Origin: CADEDH01 sp039201605
GTDB lineage: Bacteria > Actinomycetota > Acidimicrobiia > Acidimicrobiales > SZUA-35
Direction of reading: 5' to 3'
NCBI GenBank assembly: GCA_039201605.1
Contig: JBCCRO010000003.1
Coordinates: forward strand, 124,001 to 188,000
DNA length: 64,000 nt
The translations under genes and the position numbers were made by a program. The notes under the pieces were generated by a model that did no database searches, was not told the DNA's origin, and saw nothing but the letters and a program-made list of their open reading frames with translations. Positions 24,541 to 33,648 of this stretch are shown in pieces (positions within the stretch are counted from its first letter, which is position 1; each line of letters starts with the position of its first letter).

Positions 24541-25977
24541 TCACCAGTCGCAGACGTTGTCCTCGCACTCGGCGACCGGAGCCACCGCATCGACGAGCTC
24601 GTTGGAGCGGCCGGCGTCGAGGAACTCGGCGTCGCCCTGCGTGCCGTCGTCGTTGAACGGCGTGTAGGCGGCCGCCATGTTGTTGACACCGCCGTCGGTG
24701 TAGTCGGCGGAGCCGGTCACACCCTCGTAGTCGATGTCCTCGCCGGCCCGGATCAGCTCCAGGCAGCTCTCGTAGGTGAAGCACTGGGTGCCCGGCGCCG
24801 AACCGACCTCACGCATCGATGCCGACCAGTCGGTCGCCGAGTACGATCCGGCGTGCTCGACGGCGAGGGCGGTGTGCACCATCACGTCGTAGGTCGAGAA
24901 CATATAGAGGTCGCCCGGGGTCGCCCACGGGGTGTCGCTGTCCTCCACGTCCTCACCGAAGGCGCCGACGACGGCGGGCTCGTAGAAGCTCCAGGCGTCG
25001 GTGGTGGTGTTGGGACCGAAGGCGGCGAAGCCGATGCTCTCCTGGGTGCTGACCAGATCGGCGCCCAGGGTGTCCATGAACTCGGGTGAGGTCCAGCCGG
25101 TCTCACCGATCCAGGTGAGCGACAGCCCGGCCTCGGCCGCCTGCTTGATCAGGGTGCCGGAGTCGATGGTGCCGGCCTGCACGATGACGGCGTCCGGTTC
25201 GAGATCGGCGATCTCCTCCACCTGGGCCCGGTACGAAGGCTGGCTGGCCTGGGTCCGGATGCGGGCCAGGACGTCGATGCCGACGGCCTCGGCCGCGCCC
25301 TCGGCGGCGTCGGAGGCGAGGGTGAAGCCCTCCACCTCGGTCTGGAAGATCACGACGTTCTCGGCGCCGATCGACTCGGCGTAGAGGGCACCGGCGGTGC
25401 CGAGACCGGCGTCGAGGCCCTGGGCCCGGAAGATCGGCTCATCGGCCGAGCCACCGAGGTTGCCGGGGATGGCGCCACCGTGCACTGAGGGCACGATCGG
25501 CGAGTCGTTCTCGGCCCAGTACTCGATCATGAAGTCGCGGTACTCGCGGTAGCCGTGGGCGATCGACACGACGACCTCGGCCTCGTGGCGCTCGAGGCAG
25601 GCTCGGGCGGCCTGGCCCTCACCGACGGTACCGAGGTCCTCGGACACGAGCTGCCACTCCCGACCCAGCGGCGGGTCGGCGTTGATCACGTTGGTGATGG
25701 GGAACTCGAGGTTGCCCGTCAGCTGCTCGCCGAAGTCGGCGAAGTCACCGGTGTAGTAGGCCAGCTCGCAGACCGTGACCGGTCCACTCGCTGCGGCCTC
25801 GTCCCCCGTGTCCTCCGAGCCCGATTCTTCCGACGCGGTCTCCGAGGCCGACGCCGAGGAGGCTTCGCTCCCGGAGGCTTCGTCCGATCCCGAGTCGTCC
25901 GAACCGCAGGCGGCAGCCACCAGGACCAACGCCAATAGCAAGGCCAGCAGCCTCGCCCCCCTTGATTGGTAGTTCAT
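24541..25977 (-). CDS. Liv-type ABC substrate-binding lipoprotein
   Basis: 478 aa periplasmic-binding-fold protein anchored by a lipobox (LLALLLALVLVAAACGSDDS, Cys about 24), followed by a long Ser/Glu/Asp/Ala linker to about residue 65. The body fits the branched-chain amino acid/amide receptor class (VCELAYYTGDFADFGEQL, VSIAHGYREYRDFMIEYW, PDAVIVQAGTIDSGTLIKQA). It is the last of the five Liv genes (H, M, G, F, then this). The ligand is unknown; the enzyme cluster around it suggests an organic acid, amide or heterocycle rather than an amino acid. Confidence 0.9.
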   Translation of the reverse strand: MNYQSRGARLLALLLALVLVAAACGSDDSGSDEASGSEASSASASETASEESGSEDTGDEAAASGPVTVCELAYYTGDFADFGEQLTGNLEFPITNVINADPPLGREWQLVSEDLGTVGEGQAARACLERHEAEVVVSIAHGYREYRDFMIEYWAENDSPIVPSVHGGAIPGNLGGSADEPIFRAQGLDAGLGTAGALYAESIGAENVVIFQTEVEGFTLASDAAEGAAEAVGIDVLARIRTQASQPSYRAQVEEIADLEPDAVIVQAGTIDSGTLIKQAAEAGLSLTWIGETGWTSPEFMDTLGADLVSTQESIGFAAFGPNTTTDAWSFYEPAVVGAFGEDVEDSDTPWATPGDLYMFSTYDVMVHTALAVEHAGSYSATDWSASMREVGSAPGTQCFTYESCLELIRAGEDIDYEGVTGSADYTDGGVNNMAAAYTPFNDDGTQGDAEFLDAGRSNELVDAVAPVAECEDNVCDW

Positions 25978-26044
25978 GGTTGTGTTTCCTTCCCTGTGTT
26001 CACGCCCCTGAGGAGCGAGCTTGTGTGGGCTCCGGATGCGGAGC

Positions 26045-26791
26045 TCAGAGCTTGTAGGCCTCTTTCAGGCGCTCGGTCGTCACCTCGTCGGCGTCGACGG
26101 GGTCGGACCCCTCGCCGAGGCTGAGGACCATCACCCGGTCGGCGATGCCCAGCGCCTTGCTTGCGTTCTGCTCGGTGAGCACGACGGCCACGTCGCGGGT
26201 GGCATGGATCGACTCGATCGTCTCGAAGAACTGCTCGACGTAGAGCGGCGACAGACCGGCGGTCGGCTCGTCGAGCAGCAGCACCTGCGGGTCCTGCATC
26301 AGGGCCCGGCCGCAGGCCACCATCCGCGACTCGCCGCCGCTGAGGTTGCCGGCCCGGAGATGGGTCTTGGACCGCAGATCGGGGAAGGTGGTGAACACCT
26401 CCTCGAGGCGCTCCTCCACCGGTCGGGTCCCGATCATGGCTCCGACGGCCAGGTTCTCCTGGACGCTCAGGTCGGGGAAGACCGCCGCCTCCTGAGGCAC
26501 GTAGCCGATGCCTAGCCGGGCCGTCTTGTGGGCGGCGGCGTTGGTGACGTCGGTGCCGCCGAAGGTGATCGATCCCGACATGACCGGCAGCAGCCGGGCC
26601 AGCGTTCGCAGGAGCGTCGTCTTGCCCGCCCCGTTGGCGCCGAGGATGGCGAAGATCTCGTTCCGGACCTCGAAGCTGATGTCGTGGAGCACCTGGACGG
26701 TGCCGTAGCCGCTGCACACATCGGTGACGTCGAGGACGGTGGCGGCCTCCGCCACCCCGTTCATCTCGGCGGTGGCGCTGGTCTCAGGCAT
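26045..26791 (-). CDS. livF: ABC transporter ATPase, LivF type
   Basis: 248 aa ATP-binding subunit. Walker A GANGAGKTTLLRTL (about 51-64), signature NLSGGESRMVACGRAL (about 149), Walker B QVLLLDEPTAGLSPLYVEQF, and the H-loop replaced by TEQNASKAL, which is usual in LivF proteins. It overlaps the LivG-type gene by 8 bp, and the binding protein follows after 67 bp. It energises the importer on the cytoplasmic face. Confidence 0.93.
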   Translation of the reverse strand: MPETSATAEMNGVAEAATVLDVTDVCSGYGTVQVLHDISFEVRNEIFAILGANGAGKTTLLRTLARLLPVMSGSITFGGTDVTNAAAHKTARLGIGYVPQEAAVFPDLSVQENLAVGAMIGTRPVEERLEEVFTTFPDLRSKTHLRAGNLSGGESRMVACGRALMQDPQVLLLDEPTAGLSPLYVEQFFETIESIHATRDVAVVLTEQNASKALGIADRVMVLSLGEGSDPVDADEVTTERLKEAYKL

Positions 26792-27563
26792 GCTCGGCCC
26801 CCAGGTACTTCTCGACGACGGTGGAGTCGGCGCGGATGGTCTCGGGGTCGCTCTTCATCAGCACCCGGCCCTCGGCCATGAACGTCACCTCGTCGCAGAG
26901 CTCCCAGATGACGTCGAGGTCGTGCTCGACGATCACGACGGACGTGCCCCCGGCCGCCAGCTCTCGGACGGCGCCCATCACCAGCTGGGTGATGTCGTCC
27001 GGGAGGCCGGCGGTCGGCTCGTCGAGCAGGAGGACATCGGGCTTGAGGAGGAGACAGCGCACGATGTCCAACAACTTCTTCTCGCCGGCGGAGCCGGCCA
27101 CCTCGCAGGGGTCGCCGAAGCCGAAGCGCTCCAGCTGGAACCGGATCTCCTCCTCGTGGGCCTTGGCCAGCTCCCGCTCGGCCCGCCACCGGAGCGGGTT
27201 CTCGTACGCCGGCTTGGCCAGGGCGAGGAGGAGCGAGTCGAGGATGGTCAGCTGATCGAAGTCGCTGACCACCTGCGTGCTCTTGACCACGCCGTTGGCC
27301 ACCATCCGGTGGGCCGGGAGCTCCGACAGCGTCACGCTCGACCCGTCCTGCTTGTGCAGGGTGACCGTGCCCTCGTCGAGGGGGATCGAATGCATGATCA
27401 TCCGCATCAACGTCGTCTTGCCCGCCCCGTTGGGGCCGAGCAGTCCCTCGACCGGGCTGTCGCCGAGGACGAGTTCGTCGACGTCGACCACGGTCCGCCC
27501 GGAGAAGCTCTTCTTGGCCCCCCGGACATGGATCTCGGCTCGGGTGCGTTCAGGAGAAGTCAT
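26784..27563 (-). CDS. livG: ABC transporter ATPase, LivG type
   Basis: 259 aa. Walker A GPNGAGKTTLMRMI (about 39-52), signature GSAGEKKLLDIVRCLLL in place of the canonical LSGGQ, Walker B DVLLLDEPTAGLPDDITQLV, and H-loop IVEHDLDVIW. The altered signature (AGSAGEKK) is unusual but is seen in related urea/amide transporters. It overlaps both the LivF and LivM genes. Forms the ATPase pair of the importer. Confidence 0.92.
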   Translation of the reverse strand: MTSPERTRAEIHVRGAKKSFSGRTVVDVDELVLGDSPVEGLLGPNGAGKTTLMRMIMHSIPLDEGTVTLHKQDGSSVTLSELPAHRMVANGVVKSTQVVSDFDQLTILDSLLLALAKPAYENPLRWRAERELAKAHEEEIRFQLERFGFGDPCEVAGSAGEKKLLDIVRCLLLKPDVLLLDEPTAGLPDDITQLVMGAVRELAAGGTSVVIVEHDLDVIWELCDEVTFMAEGRVLMKSDPETIRADSTVVEKYLGAEHA

Positions 27564-28500
27564 GGACCCTCCGCATCAGCGCAGGCCGCTTCATCTCGCC
27601 GAGCATCCCCTTGGGGCGGAACAGCAGGACGAGTACCAGCGCCAGCCCGAAGACCGCCTCCCGGGCGACCGGGATGGCCTGGGTGTACCACTCCTGCGGT
27701 AGCGGTACGTAGAACTGGATGATGATGTCGAACAGGCCGACGGTGAACAGCACGCCGACCACGGCCCCCCACGCCCGGGTGATCCCGCCGAGGATGAGGC
27801 CGGCCAGGGCGGCGAGGGTGATGTTGATCGAGACGTTGGTGGGGATGATGAAGCGGAACATCACCGCCTGCATCACGCCGAGCAGGCCCATCAGGCCGCT
27901 GGTGATGGCGAACAGCGTCAGCTTGGCCTGGGTCGACGACTTGCCCAGGCTGCGAGCCAGCGGTTCGTTGGTGCCGACGGCGATGAGCAGCCGCCCGTAC
28001 GGGCTGCGGTGGACCCACAGGACGTAGAGCAGGATGCCGGCGACCAGGGCCGTGGTCAGCAGGAACCAGATGAACTCGTCGTTCTTGGCCGGTCCGGCGT
28101 CATAGGGGAAGCGGAGGCCGCCGAGACCGGCGGCGCCGCCGGTGAGATCGGTCATCGCCGTGGCCAGGATGAAGATCACGGTGGCGAACCCGAGGGTGCC
28201 GACCAGGGCGCCGTCGACGTCGAGGTCGGCGATCAGCCAGGCGATGAACAGCCCGGCGATGGCCGAGGCCAGCGTGGCGGCGGCGGCGCAGATGAGGAAC
28301 TGCCACGGGTCGCCGAAGGGCCAGTCGACCTTGGTGTAGAGGATGCCGAACGTGTAGAGCCCCAGGCCCCAGAAGCCGGCGACGCCGAAGTTGGCCACCC
28401 GGGTGAGGCCCATCTGGAGGTGGACCAGCAGACCGAGACCGATGATCTGGACGACGCCGAAGGAGCCGGAGATGAGGAACGCATCGAGCCAGTCGAGCAT
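27550..28500 (-). CDS. livM: ABC transporter permease, LivM type
   Basis: 316 aa with about nine hydrophobic segments. The family loop GRLLIAVGTNEPLARSLGKS (about 168-187) contacts the ATPase, and AALAGLILGGITRAWGAVVG is the typical late motif. Basic C-terminal tail (FRPKGMLGEMKRP). One base separates it from the LivH-type gene and it overlaps livG by 14 bp. It makes the translocation pore with LivH. Confidence 0.92.
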   Translation of the reverse strand: MLDWLDAFLISGSFGVVQIIGLGLLVHLQMGLTRVANFGVAGFWGLGLYTFGILYTKVDWPFGDPWQFLICAAAATLASAIAGLFIAWLIADLDVDGALVGTLGFATVIFILATAMTDLTGGAAGLGGLRFPYDAGPAKNDEFIWFLLTTALVAGILLYVLWVHRSPYGRLLIAVGTNEPLARSLGKSSTQAKLTLFAITSGLMGLLGVMQAVMFRFIIPTNVSINITLAALAGLILGGITRAWGAVVGVLFTVGLFDIIIQFYVPLPQEWYTQAIPVAREAVFGLALVLVLLFRPKGMLGEMKRPALMRRVHDFS

Positions 28501-28501
28501 G

Positions 28502-29536
28502 TCAGACCTTCGATCCCGCGGTGAGGCGATTGCCCCGGGCCTTGAGCAGGCCGAGGAAGAGGACGATGAGCACCAGCTGGGCGTAGAGGTCGCTGCCGAA
28601 CCACAGCGTCATGGCGGTGAGGGCGATGCCGGTTGCGACGCCGACCCACACCACGCCGAGAAGGTCCCAGATGCCGCCGAGCAGGACGACCAGCAGGATG
28701 AACAGGAGCTGACGGGTGCCGAGCAGCGGGGTGACGGCGGAGGCGACGCCGAAGAAGGCGCCGGCCAGGCCGCCGGCGAATCCGGCGACGAACCAGATCA
28801 GCAGGGTGACGTTGATCGGCTGGACACCGCTGGCCTCGGCCAGGTCCTCGTTGCTGGCCAGGGCCCGGATCTGGAGGCCGAACTTGGTGCGGCGGATGAA
28901 CTGGTAGATCGCCAGCGAGAGGACGGCCACGCTGGCCAGCGCCAGCAGACGGTACGAGGGCACGCCGACGCCGAACACGTCGATCGTGTTGGGCGGGGGG
29001 AGGTCGAAGAACCGGGCCCGGAAGCCGAACACGAACTGGAGAGCGTGGCGGAGGAACAGGGCCAGACCGAACGAGATGACGATCATCTCGAGCCCGCCGA
29101 CGCTGCGCCGCTTGGCCGGCCGGAACACCAGCAGGTAGGTGACCACGCTGAGGAGGCCGGCCAGGATCCCGGCGGGGATGACGGCGGCGGCGAAGCCCAG
29201 GCCCGTCGTGCTCGTCATCCAGATGGCGAAGTAGCCGCCGAGGGTGACGGTCTCGGCGTAGGCCACGTTGAGGAGACCGGTCAGCCGGTACAGGAGGGCG
29301 AAGCCCAGAGCGGCCAAGACCAGCGGGGCGTTCTCCGTTGCCCCGATGACGATGCTCTCGGCCACCCACTCGGAGGTCGACGCCCCGATCACGGCGATGA
29401 CGGCGACGGCGATGCCGGTCAGCCAGCCCCGGTGGCGCTGGGCGAAGCCCGGGTCGGTGGCGCTGTCGGCCACCGCTGCGTCAACGGCGCCGTCGGTGTT
29501 GGCGTCCGGCGGCGACGGGTCTTTCACGTCCTGCAT
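28502..29536 (-). CDS. livH: ABC transporter permease, LivH type
   Basis: 344 aa from ATG 29536, which has GAGGAG about 6 bp upstream; the frame is open further but that part covers the promoter. A soluble acidic N-terminus of about 35 residues is followed by eight or so membrane spans. LRALASNEDLAEASGVQPIN is the cytoplasmic ATPase-contact loop, and ETVTLGGYFAIWM is typical of LivH. First gene of the importer operon. Its promoter at 29695-29723 has a palindrome against the -10 box, so GntR-type control is likely. Confidence 0.92.
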   Translation of the reverse strand: MQDVKDPSPPDANTDGAVDAAVADSATDPGFAQRHRGWLTGIAVAVIAVIGASTSEWVAESIVIGATENAPLVLAALGFALLYRLTGLLNVAYAETVTLGGYFAIWMTSTTGLGFAAAVIPAGILAGLLSVVTYLLVFRPAKRRSVGGLEMIVISFGLALFLRHALQFVFGFRARFFDLPPPNTIDVFGVGVPSYRLLALASVAVLSLAIYQFIRRTKFGLQIRALASNEDLAEASGVQPINVTLLIWFVAGFAGGLAGAFFGVASAVTPLLGTRQLLFILLVVLLGGIWDLLGVVWVGVATGIALTAMTLWFGSDLYAQLVLIVLFLGLLKARGNRLTAGSKV

Positions 29537-29682
29537 CGGTGCTCCTCGACGACACGACCGCACGCGGCCCGGCATCGGTCCCGGTGGACCATGTCCCCAT
29601 TCCCCTTCTGACGGCTCCCCCGCCGTCTTCTCGTTCTCGTGGGCGGCTCTGGATCCGTGCCAGCCCATCGATTGTGGTTACT

Positions 29683-29723
29683 CGATTATCGATAATCGTA
29701 GAAGTGACTGTGACATTGGTCAA
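29683..29723 (-). promoter_or_regulatory. Promoter and palindromic operator of the Liv-type importer
   Basis: On the minus strand: -35 TTGACC (29718-29723), 17-bp spacer, -10 TACGAT (29695-29700). The perfect 16-bp palindrome CGATTATCGATAATCG (29683-29698) overlaps the -10 and start region, where a repressor would block transcription. The same arrangement precedes the molybdenum-hydroxylase operon. The rest of the 29537-29917 gap is GC-rich and shows no gene. Confidence 0.75.
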
Positions 29724-29917
29724 GTTGAAACGGCCACGAGGCCCTCTCGCCCACCGTCGGCGGCGGGCCGGGACGTGGTCGCCGAGACCCTCGGCGAGCC
29801 CTCGGCAGGCCGCTGCGGAGGCGGGCGACGAGGGGCGGCCGCCGATGGCGGGGGGCGGCGATGGGGATCGGCCGACCGGCGAACGATCAGCGTGTGCAGG
29901 CGAGATGCGTCGGGCGC

Positions 29918-30607
29918 TCAGGCGCCGTCGACGTACTCCTCCATCGCCGCCGAATCGACGAAGAACGCAGCCCGCACGCTCAGCTGGTGGGCCCGGGCCC
30001 GATCCGCCGCCAGGGCGGGATCACGGGCGATGAGGGCGTCGAGGATGCCCCCGTGCTGGTGGACGATGCCCTCCAGCTCGACGTTGGGCGAGGTGAGGGT
30101 GATGAAGGTCCGGGCGAAGGGCTCGAGTTGGCCGAACACCCGCTCCACCGCCTCGTTGCCGGAGGCCCGGGCGATGATCCGATGGAACTCGGCGTCGGAC
30201 TCGGTCATACCGACGTAGTCGTGATCGGCCAGGCACTGGGTCATGTGCTTGTGGGCCGAGCGCAGCTCGTCGATCGTGTCGTCGTCGAGGCGTTCCGCCG
30301 CCAGCCGGGCGGCCAGGGCGTCGATCTCGGAGCGCACCTCGCTCACGTCGCGCAGCTCCTTGGCCGTCGGACGACGGACCCGGGCCCCACGGCGGGACTC
30401 GATGTCGACCATCCCCATGGCGGCGAGATCCCGAAGCGCCTCCCGCACCGGCGACTGGCTGATGTTCAGCTCCTTGGCCAGACGGGACTCGACGATCCGC
30501 TCACCGGGGACGAGATCGCCCTTGACGATGCGATCGAGCAGGATGCGTTTGATCGAGCTCGACAGAGGCTCGGAACGCACCAGATCACCGCTGCCGGTGG
30601 CGGTCAT
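29918..30607 (-). CDS. GntR-family regulator (FadR/FCD subfamily)
   Basis: 229 aa. The winged helix-turn-helix covers about residues 15-75 (GERIVESRLAKELNISQSPV then REALRDLAAMGMVDIESRRG). The helical FCD effector domain follows (EVRSEIDALAARLAAERLDD, ESDAEFHRIIARASGNE with Asp/His metal-site residues). It sits 31 bp after the BKACE gene and its product probably binds the GATAAT/ATTATC palindromes at the livH, hydroxylase and lipoprotein promoters. Such regulators usually sense a carboxylic acid intermediate, which would fit the enzymes encoded around it. Confidence 0.92.
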   Translation of the reverse strand: MTATGSGDLVRSEPLSSSIKRILLDRIVKGDLVPGERIVESRLAKELNISQSPVREALRDLAAMGMVDIESRRGARVRRPTAKELRDVSEVRSEIDALAARLAAERLDDDTIDELRSAHKHMTQCLADHDYVGMTESDAEFHRIIARASGNEAVERVFGQLEPFARTFITLTSPNVELEGIVHQHGGILDALIARDPALAADRARAHQLSVRAAFFVDSAAMEEYVDGA

Positions 30608-30638
30608 CCTTCCCTCCTGTCGGGCACTGCGCTCCCTC

Positions 30639-31547
30639 TCATACCGAACCTCTCAGTTCGAGCCTATCCCGGGCCTCCGCCGGGGTTGCCACTCGGCGGT
30701 GGAGCGCCTCGGTGATGGTGCGGACCCGATCGACCTGCACACTGCTCGACTCGGCCAGGCGACCGGGCCCGTCCCACAGCGAATCCTCGAGCCCGACCCG
30801 GGCGTTGGCCCCCACCGAGAGAGCGACGGCGGCGGTGCGGATCTGGGCCGCCCCCGCCCCCAGCACCGACCACTCGTATTGATCGCCGAAGAGGCGATCA
30901 GCCGTCCGCCGCATGTGTAGCAGGTCCTCGATGTCGGCTCCGATGCCGCCGAGCAGGCCCACCACCGACTGCACGAACAGCGGGGGCGTCACCAGCTCCC
31001 GGTCGAGGAAGTGGGCCAGGTTGTAGAGGTGGGAGATGTCGTAGCACTCGAACTCGAACCGGGTGCCCTGCGCTCCGCACGTCTTCAGGATCCCCTCGAT
31101 GTCCTCGAACGAGTTGCGGAACACCAGCGCCTTGTTGCCGAGGTGGGTCCGCTCCCACTCGTGCTTGAGCGTGGTGAACCGCTCCAGCATCGGGTAGAGC
31201 CCGAAGTTCATCGTGCCCATGTTGAGCGAGGCCAACTCCGGCGCCAGCTCGGTCGCCGGCCGGGCCCGCTCCTCCACCGTCATATGGGGGCTGCCCCCGG
31301 TTGTGAGGTTGATCACCACGTCGGACTGTGAGCTGACGATGTCGAGCACATCCCGGAACAGGCCCGGGTCCTGGACCGGATGCCCGTCGTCGGGATCGCG
31401 GACGTGGAGGTGCACGATGGCGGCCCCCGACGCCGCCGCGGCCAAGGCCTCGGCCGCGATCTCCTCCGGGGTGACCGGGAGGTACGGCGACATCGACGGG
31501 GTGTGGATGGCCCCGGTGGGGGCACAGGTGATGATGGCGCTGTTCAT
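30639..31547 (-). CDS. BKACE-family beta-keto acid cleavage enzyme
   Basis: 302 aa, DUF849 TIM-barrel family. Zinc-binding HLHVRDPDDGHPVQD (about 46-60), INLTTGGSPHMTVEERARPA, ASLNMGTMNFG and FEFECYDISHLYNLAHFL are hallmark segments. These enzymes condense a beta-keto acid with acetyl-CoA to give acetoacetate and a new CoA ester. It overlaps the upstream phosphatase-like gene by 4 bp and precedes the GntR gene. It implies that the substrate of this cluster is turned into a beta-keto acid. Confidence 0.92.
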   Translation of the reverse strand: MNSAIITCAPTGAIHTPSMSPYLPVTPEEIAAEALAAAASGAAIVHLHVRDPDDGHPVQDPGLFRDVLDIVSSQSDVVINLTTGGSPHMTVEERARPATELAPELASLNMGTMNFGLYPMLERFTTLKHEWERTHLGNKALVFRNSFEDIEGILKTCGAQGTRFEFECYDISHLYNLAHFLDRELVTPPLFVQSVVGLLGGIGADIEDLLHMRRTADRLFGDQYEWSVLGAGAAQIRTAAVALSVGANARVGLEDSLWDGPGRLAESSSVQVDRVRTITEALHRRVATPAEARDRLELRGSV

Positions 31548-32320
31548 CGGGTGTGGTCTTCCTTCTCGGGAGGCTCGTCCTCCGGTCGCACCACCCCGGG
31601 CCCGGGGCGGGAGGTGGCCGGGATGTCGCCGGTGTCGGTGGTGACGGTGTCGAAACGCAGGTGGCCGTCGTGGCCGAGCGTGAGGCTGTAGCCGTGGAGG
31701 AACGGGGGTTCACGGGTGTAGACCCCCTCGTGACGGAAGCGGACGGCCCGCAGTACCGGCGAGTGGGTCATGCCGACCACGGTCCGACCCCGCCACGCCG
31801 GCACGTCGGCCAGGCTGCGGGCGAAGCGGTCGATCCGCACCCCCACCGCCGCCGCATCGTCGCCGGGCGGGTCGGGGTGCTCCAGCCAGTAGCCGACCCG
31901 ATCCGGCGCCGCCATGAGTTCGGCGTAGAAGAGGCTGGCTTCGACGTCGTCCGGCTCGGTCGACGGCGACTGGGCGGCCAGCGCCTCGGCCCCCTGGGCC
32001 AGGTTGATGCGGTGACCGCCGAGGTAGAGGTCGGGGTTGCGCAGGGCGAAGCTGACCATCGGATCGGGGATGACGCCCCCTTCGGCCCGCACACCCTCGG
32101 CGAACACCTCGGCGGTGTCGCGGGTGCGGGTGGTCTCGCCCGACAGCAACCCGGCCACTTCGAAGCCCTCCCGCCCGAACCACCGACCGGCGGCGTCGGC
32201 CTGGGCCACGCCGAGATCGGTGAGGGGTACGTCACCCTTGTGGTGGGGTACCTGGCCGTGGCGGAGGAGGAGCACCCGGACCCGATAGGCCGGGTCCGGG
32301 GGCGCTCCATTGGTCGTCAT
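31544..32320 (-). CDS. Histidine phosphatase superfamily protein
   Basis: 258 aa from ATG 32320, which overlaps the stop of the Tm-1-like gene by 4 bp; the longer frame upstream is antisense noise. The catalytic RHG motif is LLLRHGQVPHHKGDVPLTDL (His about 19), with SGETTRTRDTAEVFAE, and the late catalytic His is in VVGMTHSPVLRAV. Phosphoglycerate-mutase fold. In this operon it may dephosphorylate a pathway intermediate; the sequence does not say which. Confidence 0.85.
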   Translation of the reverse strand: MTTNGAPPDPAYRVRVLLLRHGQVPHHKGDVPLTDLGVAQADAAGRWFGREGFEVAGLLSGETTRTRDTAEVFAEGVRAEGGVIPDPMVSFALRNPDLYLGGHRINLAQGAEALAAQSPSTEPDDVEASLFYAELMAAPDRVGYWLEHPDPPGDDAAAVGVRIDRFARSLADVPAWRGRTVVGMTHSPVLRAVRFRHEGVYTREPPFLHGYSLTLGHDGHLRFDTVTTDTGDIPATSRPGPGVVRPEDEPPEKEDHTR

Positions 32321-33558
32321 GCCGACTGGGCCTGCGTCCAACGCTCCATGAACAGGTTGAATACCGCATCGGCGAAGGGCTCGTCGTTGATGTTGTTGTC
32401 CATCTCGACCAGCTCGATGCCGTCGTCCAGGTTGGCCCGGATGGCGTCGAAGAGATTCGACACGTCGGTGCCGTGCCACTGGCTGCCTTCACGGAAGTAG
32501 TTGTCGAGCCCGCCCAGGGGCAGCGCCATCGCCTTCGGACCCTTGGCCGCATTGACGTGCTCGGCGATGTACTCGCCCAGCTTGGTCAGCTCGTCCGGGG
32601 TGGCCTGGAGCGAGGTGATGTTGGGATTGTGGATGAGCACGTTGCGCTCGGGCACGTTGTACTCGGCCGGGATGGTGTCGACGGCGCCGAAGTTGAAGCA
32701 CTCGGCGGCGCCGGGAACGACGACCAGCGGAATGTCGTTGCGGGTGGCGGCCTTCATCCGATCGATCCCGGGGTCGAAGATGCCGTTGTTCCACCGGTTG
32801 ATGATCTCGGGGAGGGTGAAGTCGATCAGACCGTCGATGACGCCCTCGTCGATCAGGTGCTCCATGCCGGCGCCCTCACCCACGGCGTGGAAGGTGACGA
32901 CCTGGAAGCCCTTGGCCTCGAGCTGTTCCCGCATCCGCATCACGCCCGGGGTGGTCACACCGAACATCGAGATGGCGATCAGGGGCTCGCTGGCCGCCGC
33001 CAGTTCCTTGGTGGTGGCATACCCCTGGGCCATACCGGCGATCGAGTGGGCGGCGTTGGCCAGCACCAGCCGGGACACGCTGTTGAGGCCGGCGATGTCG
33101 GTCACGGCGTTGGCCATGTGCATGTCGGAGTGGCCGACGTAGGGACGGGTGTTGTTGGACGCCATCGTCGAAACGATCAGCTTGGGGAAGCCCATAGGCA
33201 GGGTGCGGAAGGCGCCGGAGGTGAGGTCGGTGCCGCCGGTGCCGCCCATGCCGAGGACGGCGTCGATCCGGCCGTCGGCCACGAGCTCCCTCAGCACCAC
33301 GCCCAGGCCCTTGCTCATGCCCTGGTTGGCCGAAACGCGGCCGTCGCCCTCCTGGGCGCCGCGGAAGTCGTCGAGGTTGATGCCGCCCTTCTCCGCCACC
33401 TCGGCGGCGGAGACCTCGGGCTCGAAGAACGGGTCGCCGAGCACGCCGCAGTCGACGACGAGAACGTCGACGCCGACGGCCAACAGCCGTTCCTTCACGA
33501 AGGCGTACTCTTCGCCTTTGGTGTCCAGAGTGCCGGCGAGGCACACGGTGCTTGCCAT
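32317..33558 (-). CDS. Tm-1-like ATP-binding (UPF0261) protein
   Basis: 413 aa, full length for the family. VCLAGTLDTKGEEYAFVKER at the N-terminus and VLGMGGTGGTDLTSGAFRTL are family hallmarks, as are DFTLPEIINRWNNGIFDPGI and PLVVVPGAAECFNFGAVDTI. The family matches the N-terminal half of the plant virus-resistance protein Tm-1; its bacterial biochemical role is not established. About 5 kb upstream in the same orientation is a homologue of the other half of Tm-1 (PEP-hydrolase-like, 38708). It lies 90 bp after the hydroxylase large subunit and overlaps the phosphatase-like gene. Confidence 0.92.
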   Translation of the reverse strand: MASTVCLAGTLDTKGEEYAFVKERLLAVGVDVLVVDCGVLGDPFFEPEVSAAEVAEKGGINLDDFRGAQEGDGRVSANQGMSKGLGVVLRELVADGRIDAVLGMGGTGGTDLTSGAFRTLPMGFPKLIVSTMASNNTRPYVGHSDMHMANAVTDIAGLNSVSRLVLANAAHSIAGMAQGYATTKELAAASEPLIAISMFGVTTPGVMRMREQLEAKGFQVVTFHAVGEGAGMEHLIDEGVIDGLIDFTLPEIINRWNNGIFDPGIDRMKAATRNDIPLVVVPGAAECFNFGAVDTIPAEYNVPERNVLIHNPNITSLQATPDELTKLGEYIAEHVNAAKGPKAMALPLGGLDNYFREGSQWHGTDVSNLFDAIRANLDDGIELVEMDNNINDEPFADAVFNLFMERWTQAQSA

Positions 33559-33648
33559 GTCGTGGTCTCCTTACTTGCCTGGTGAATAGCTGATTGCCTG
33601 GTGGTTCGTGCGTTGGTGGATGGAATGGCGGGAAGAGATGGGGCCCTG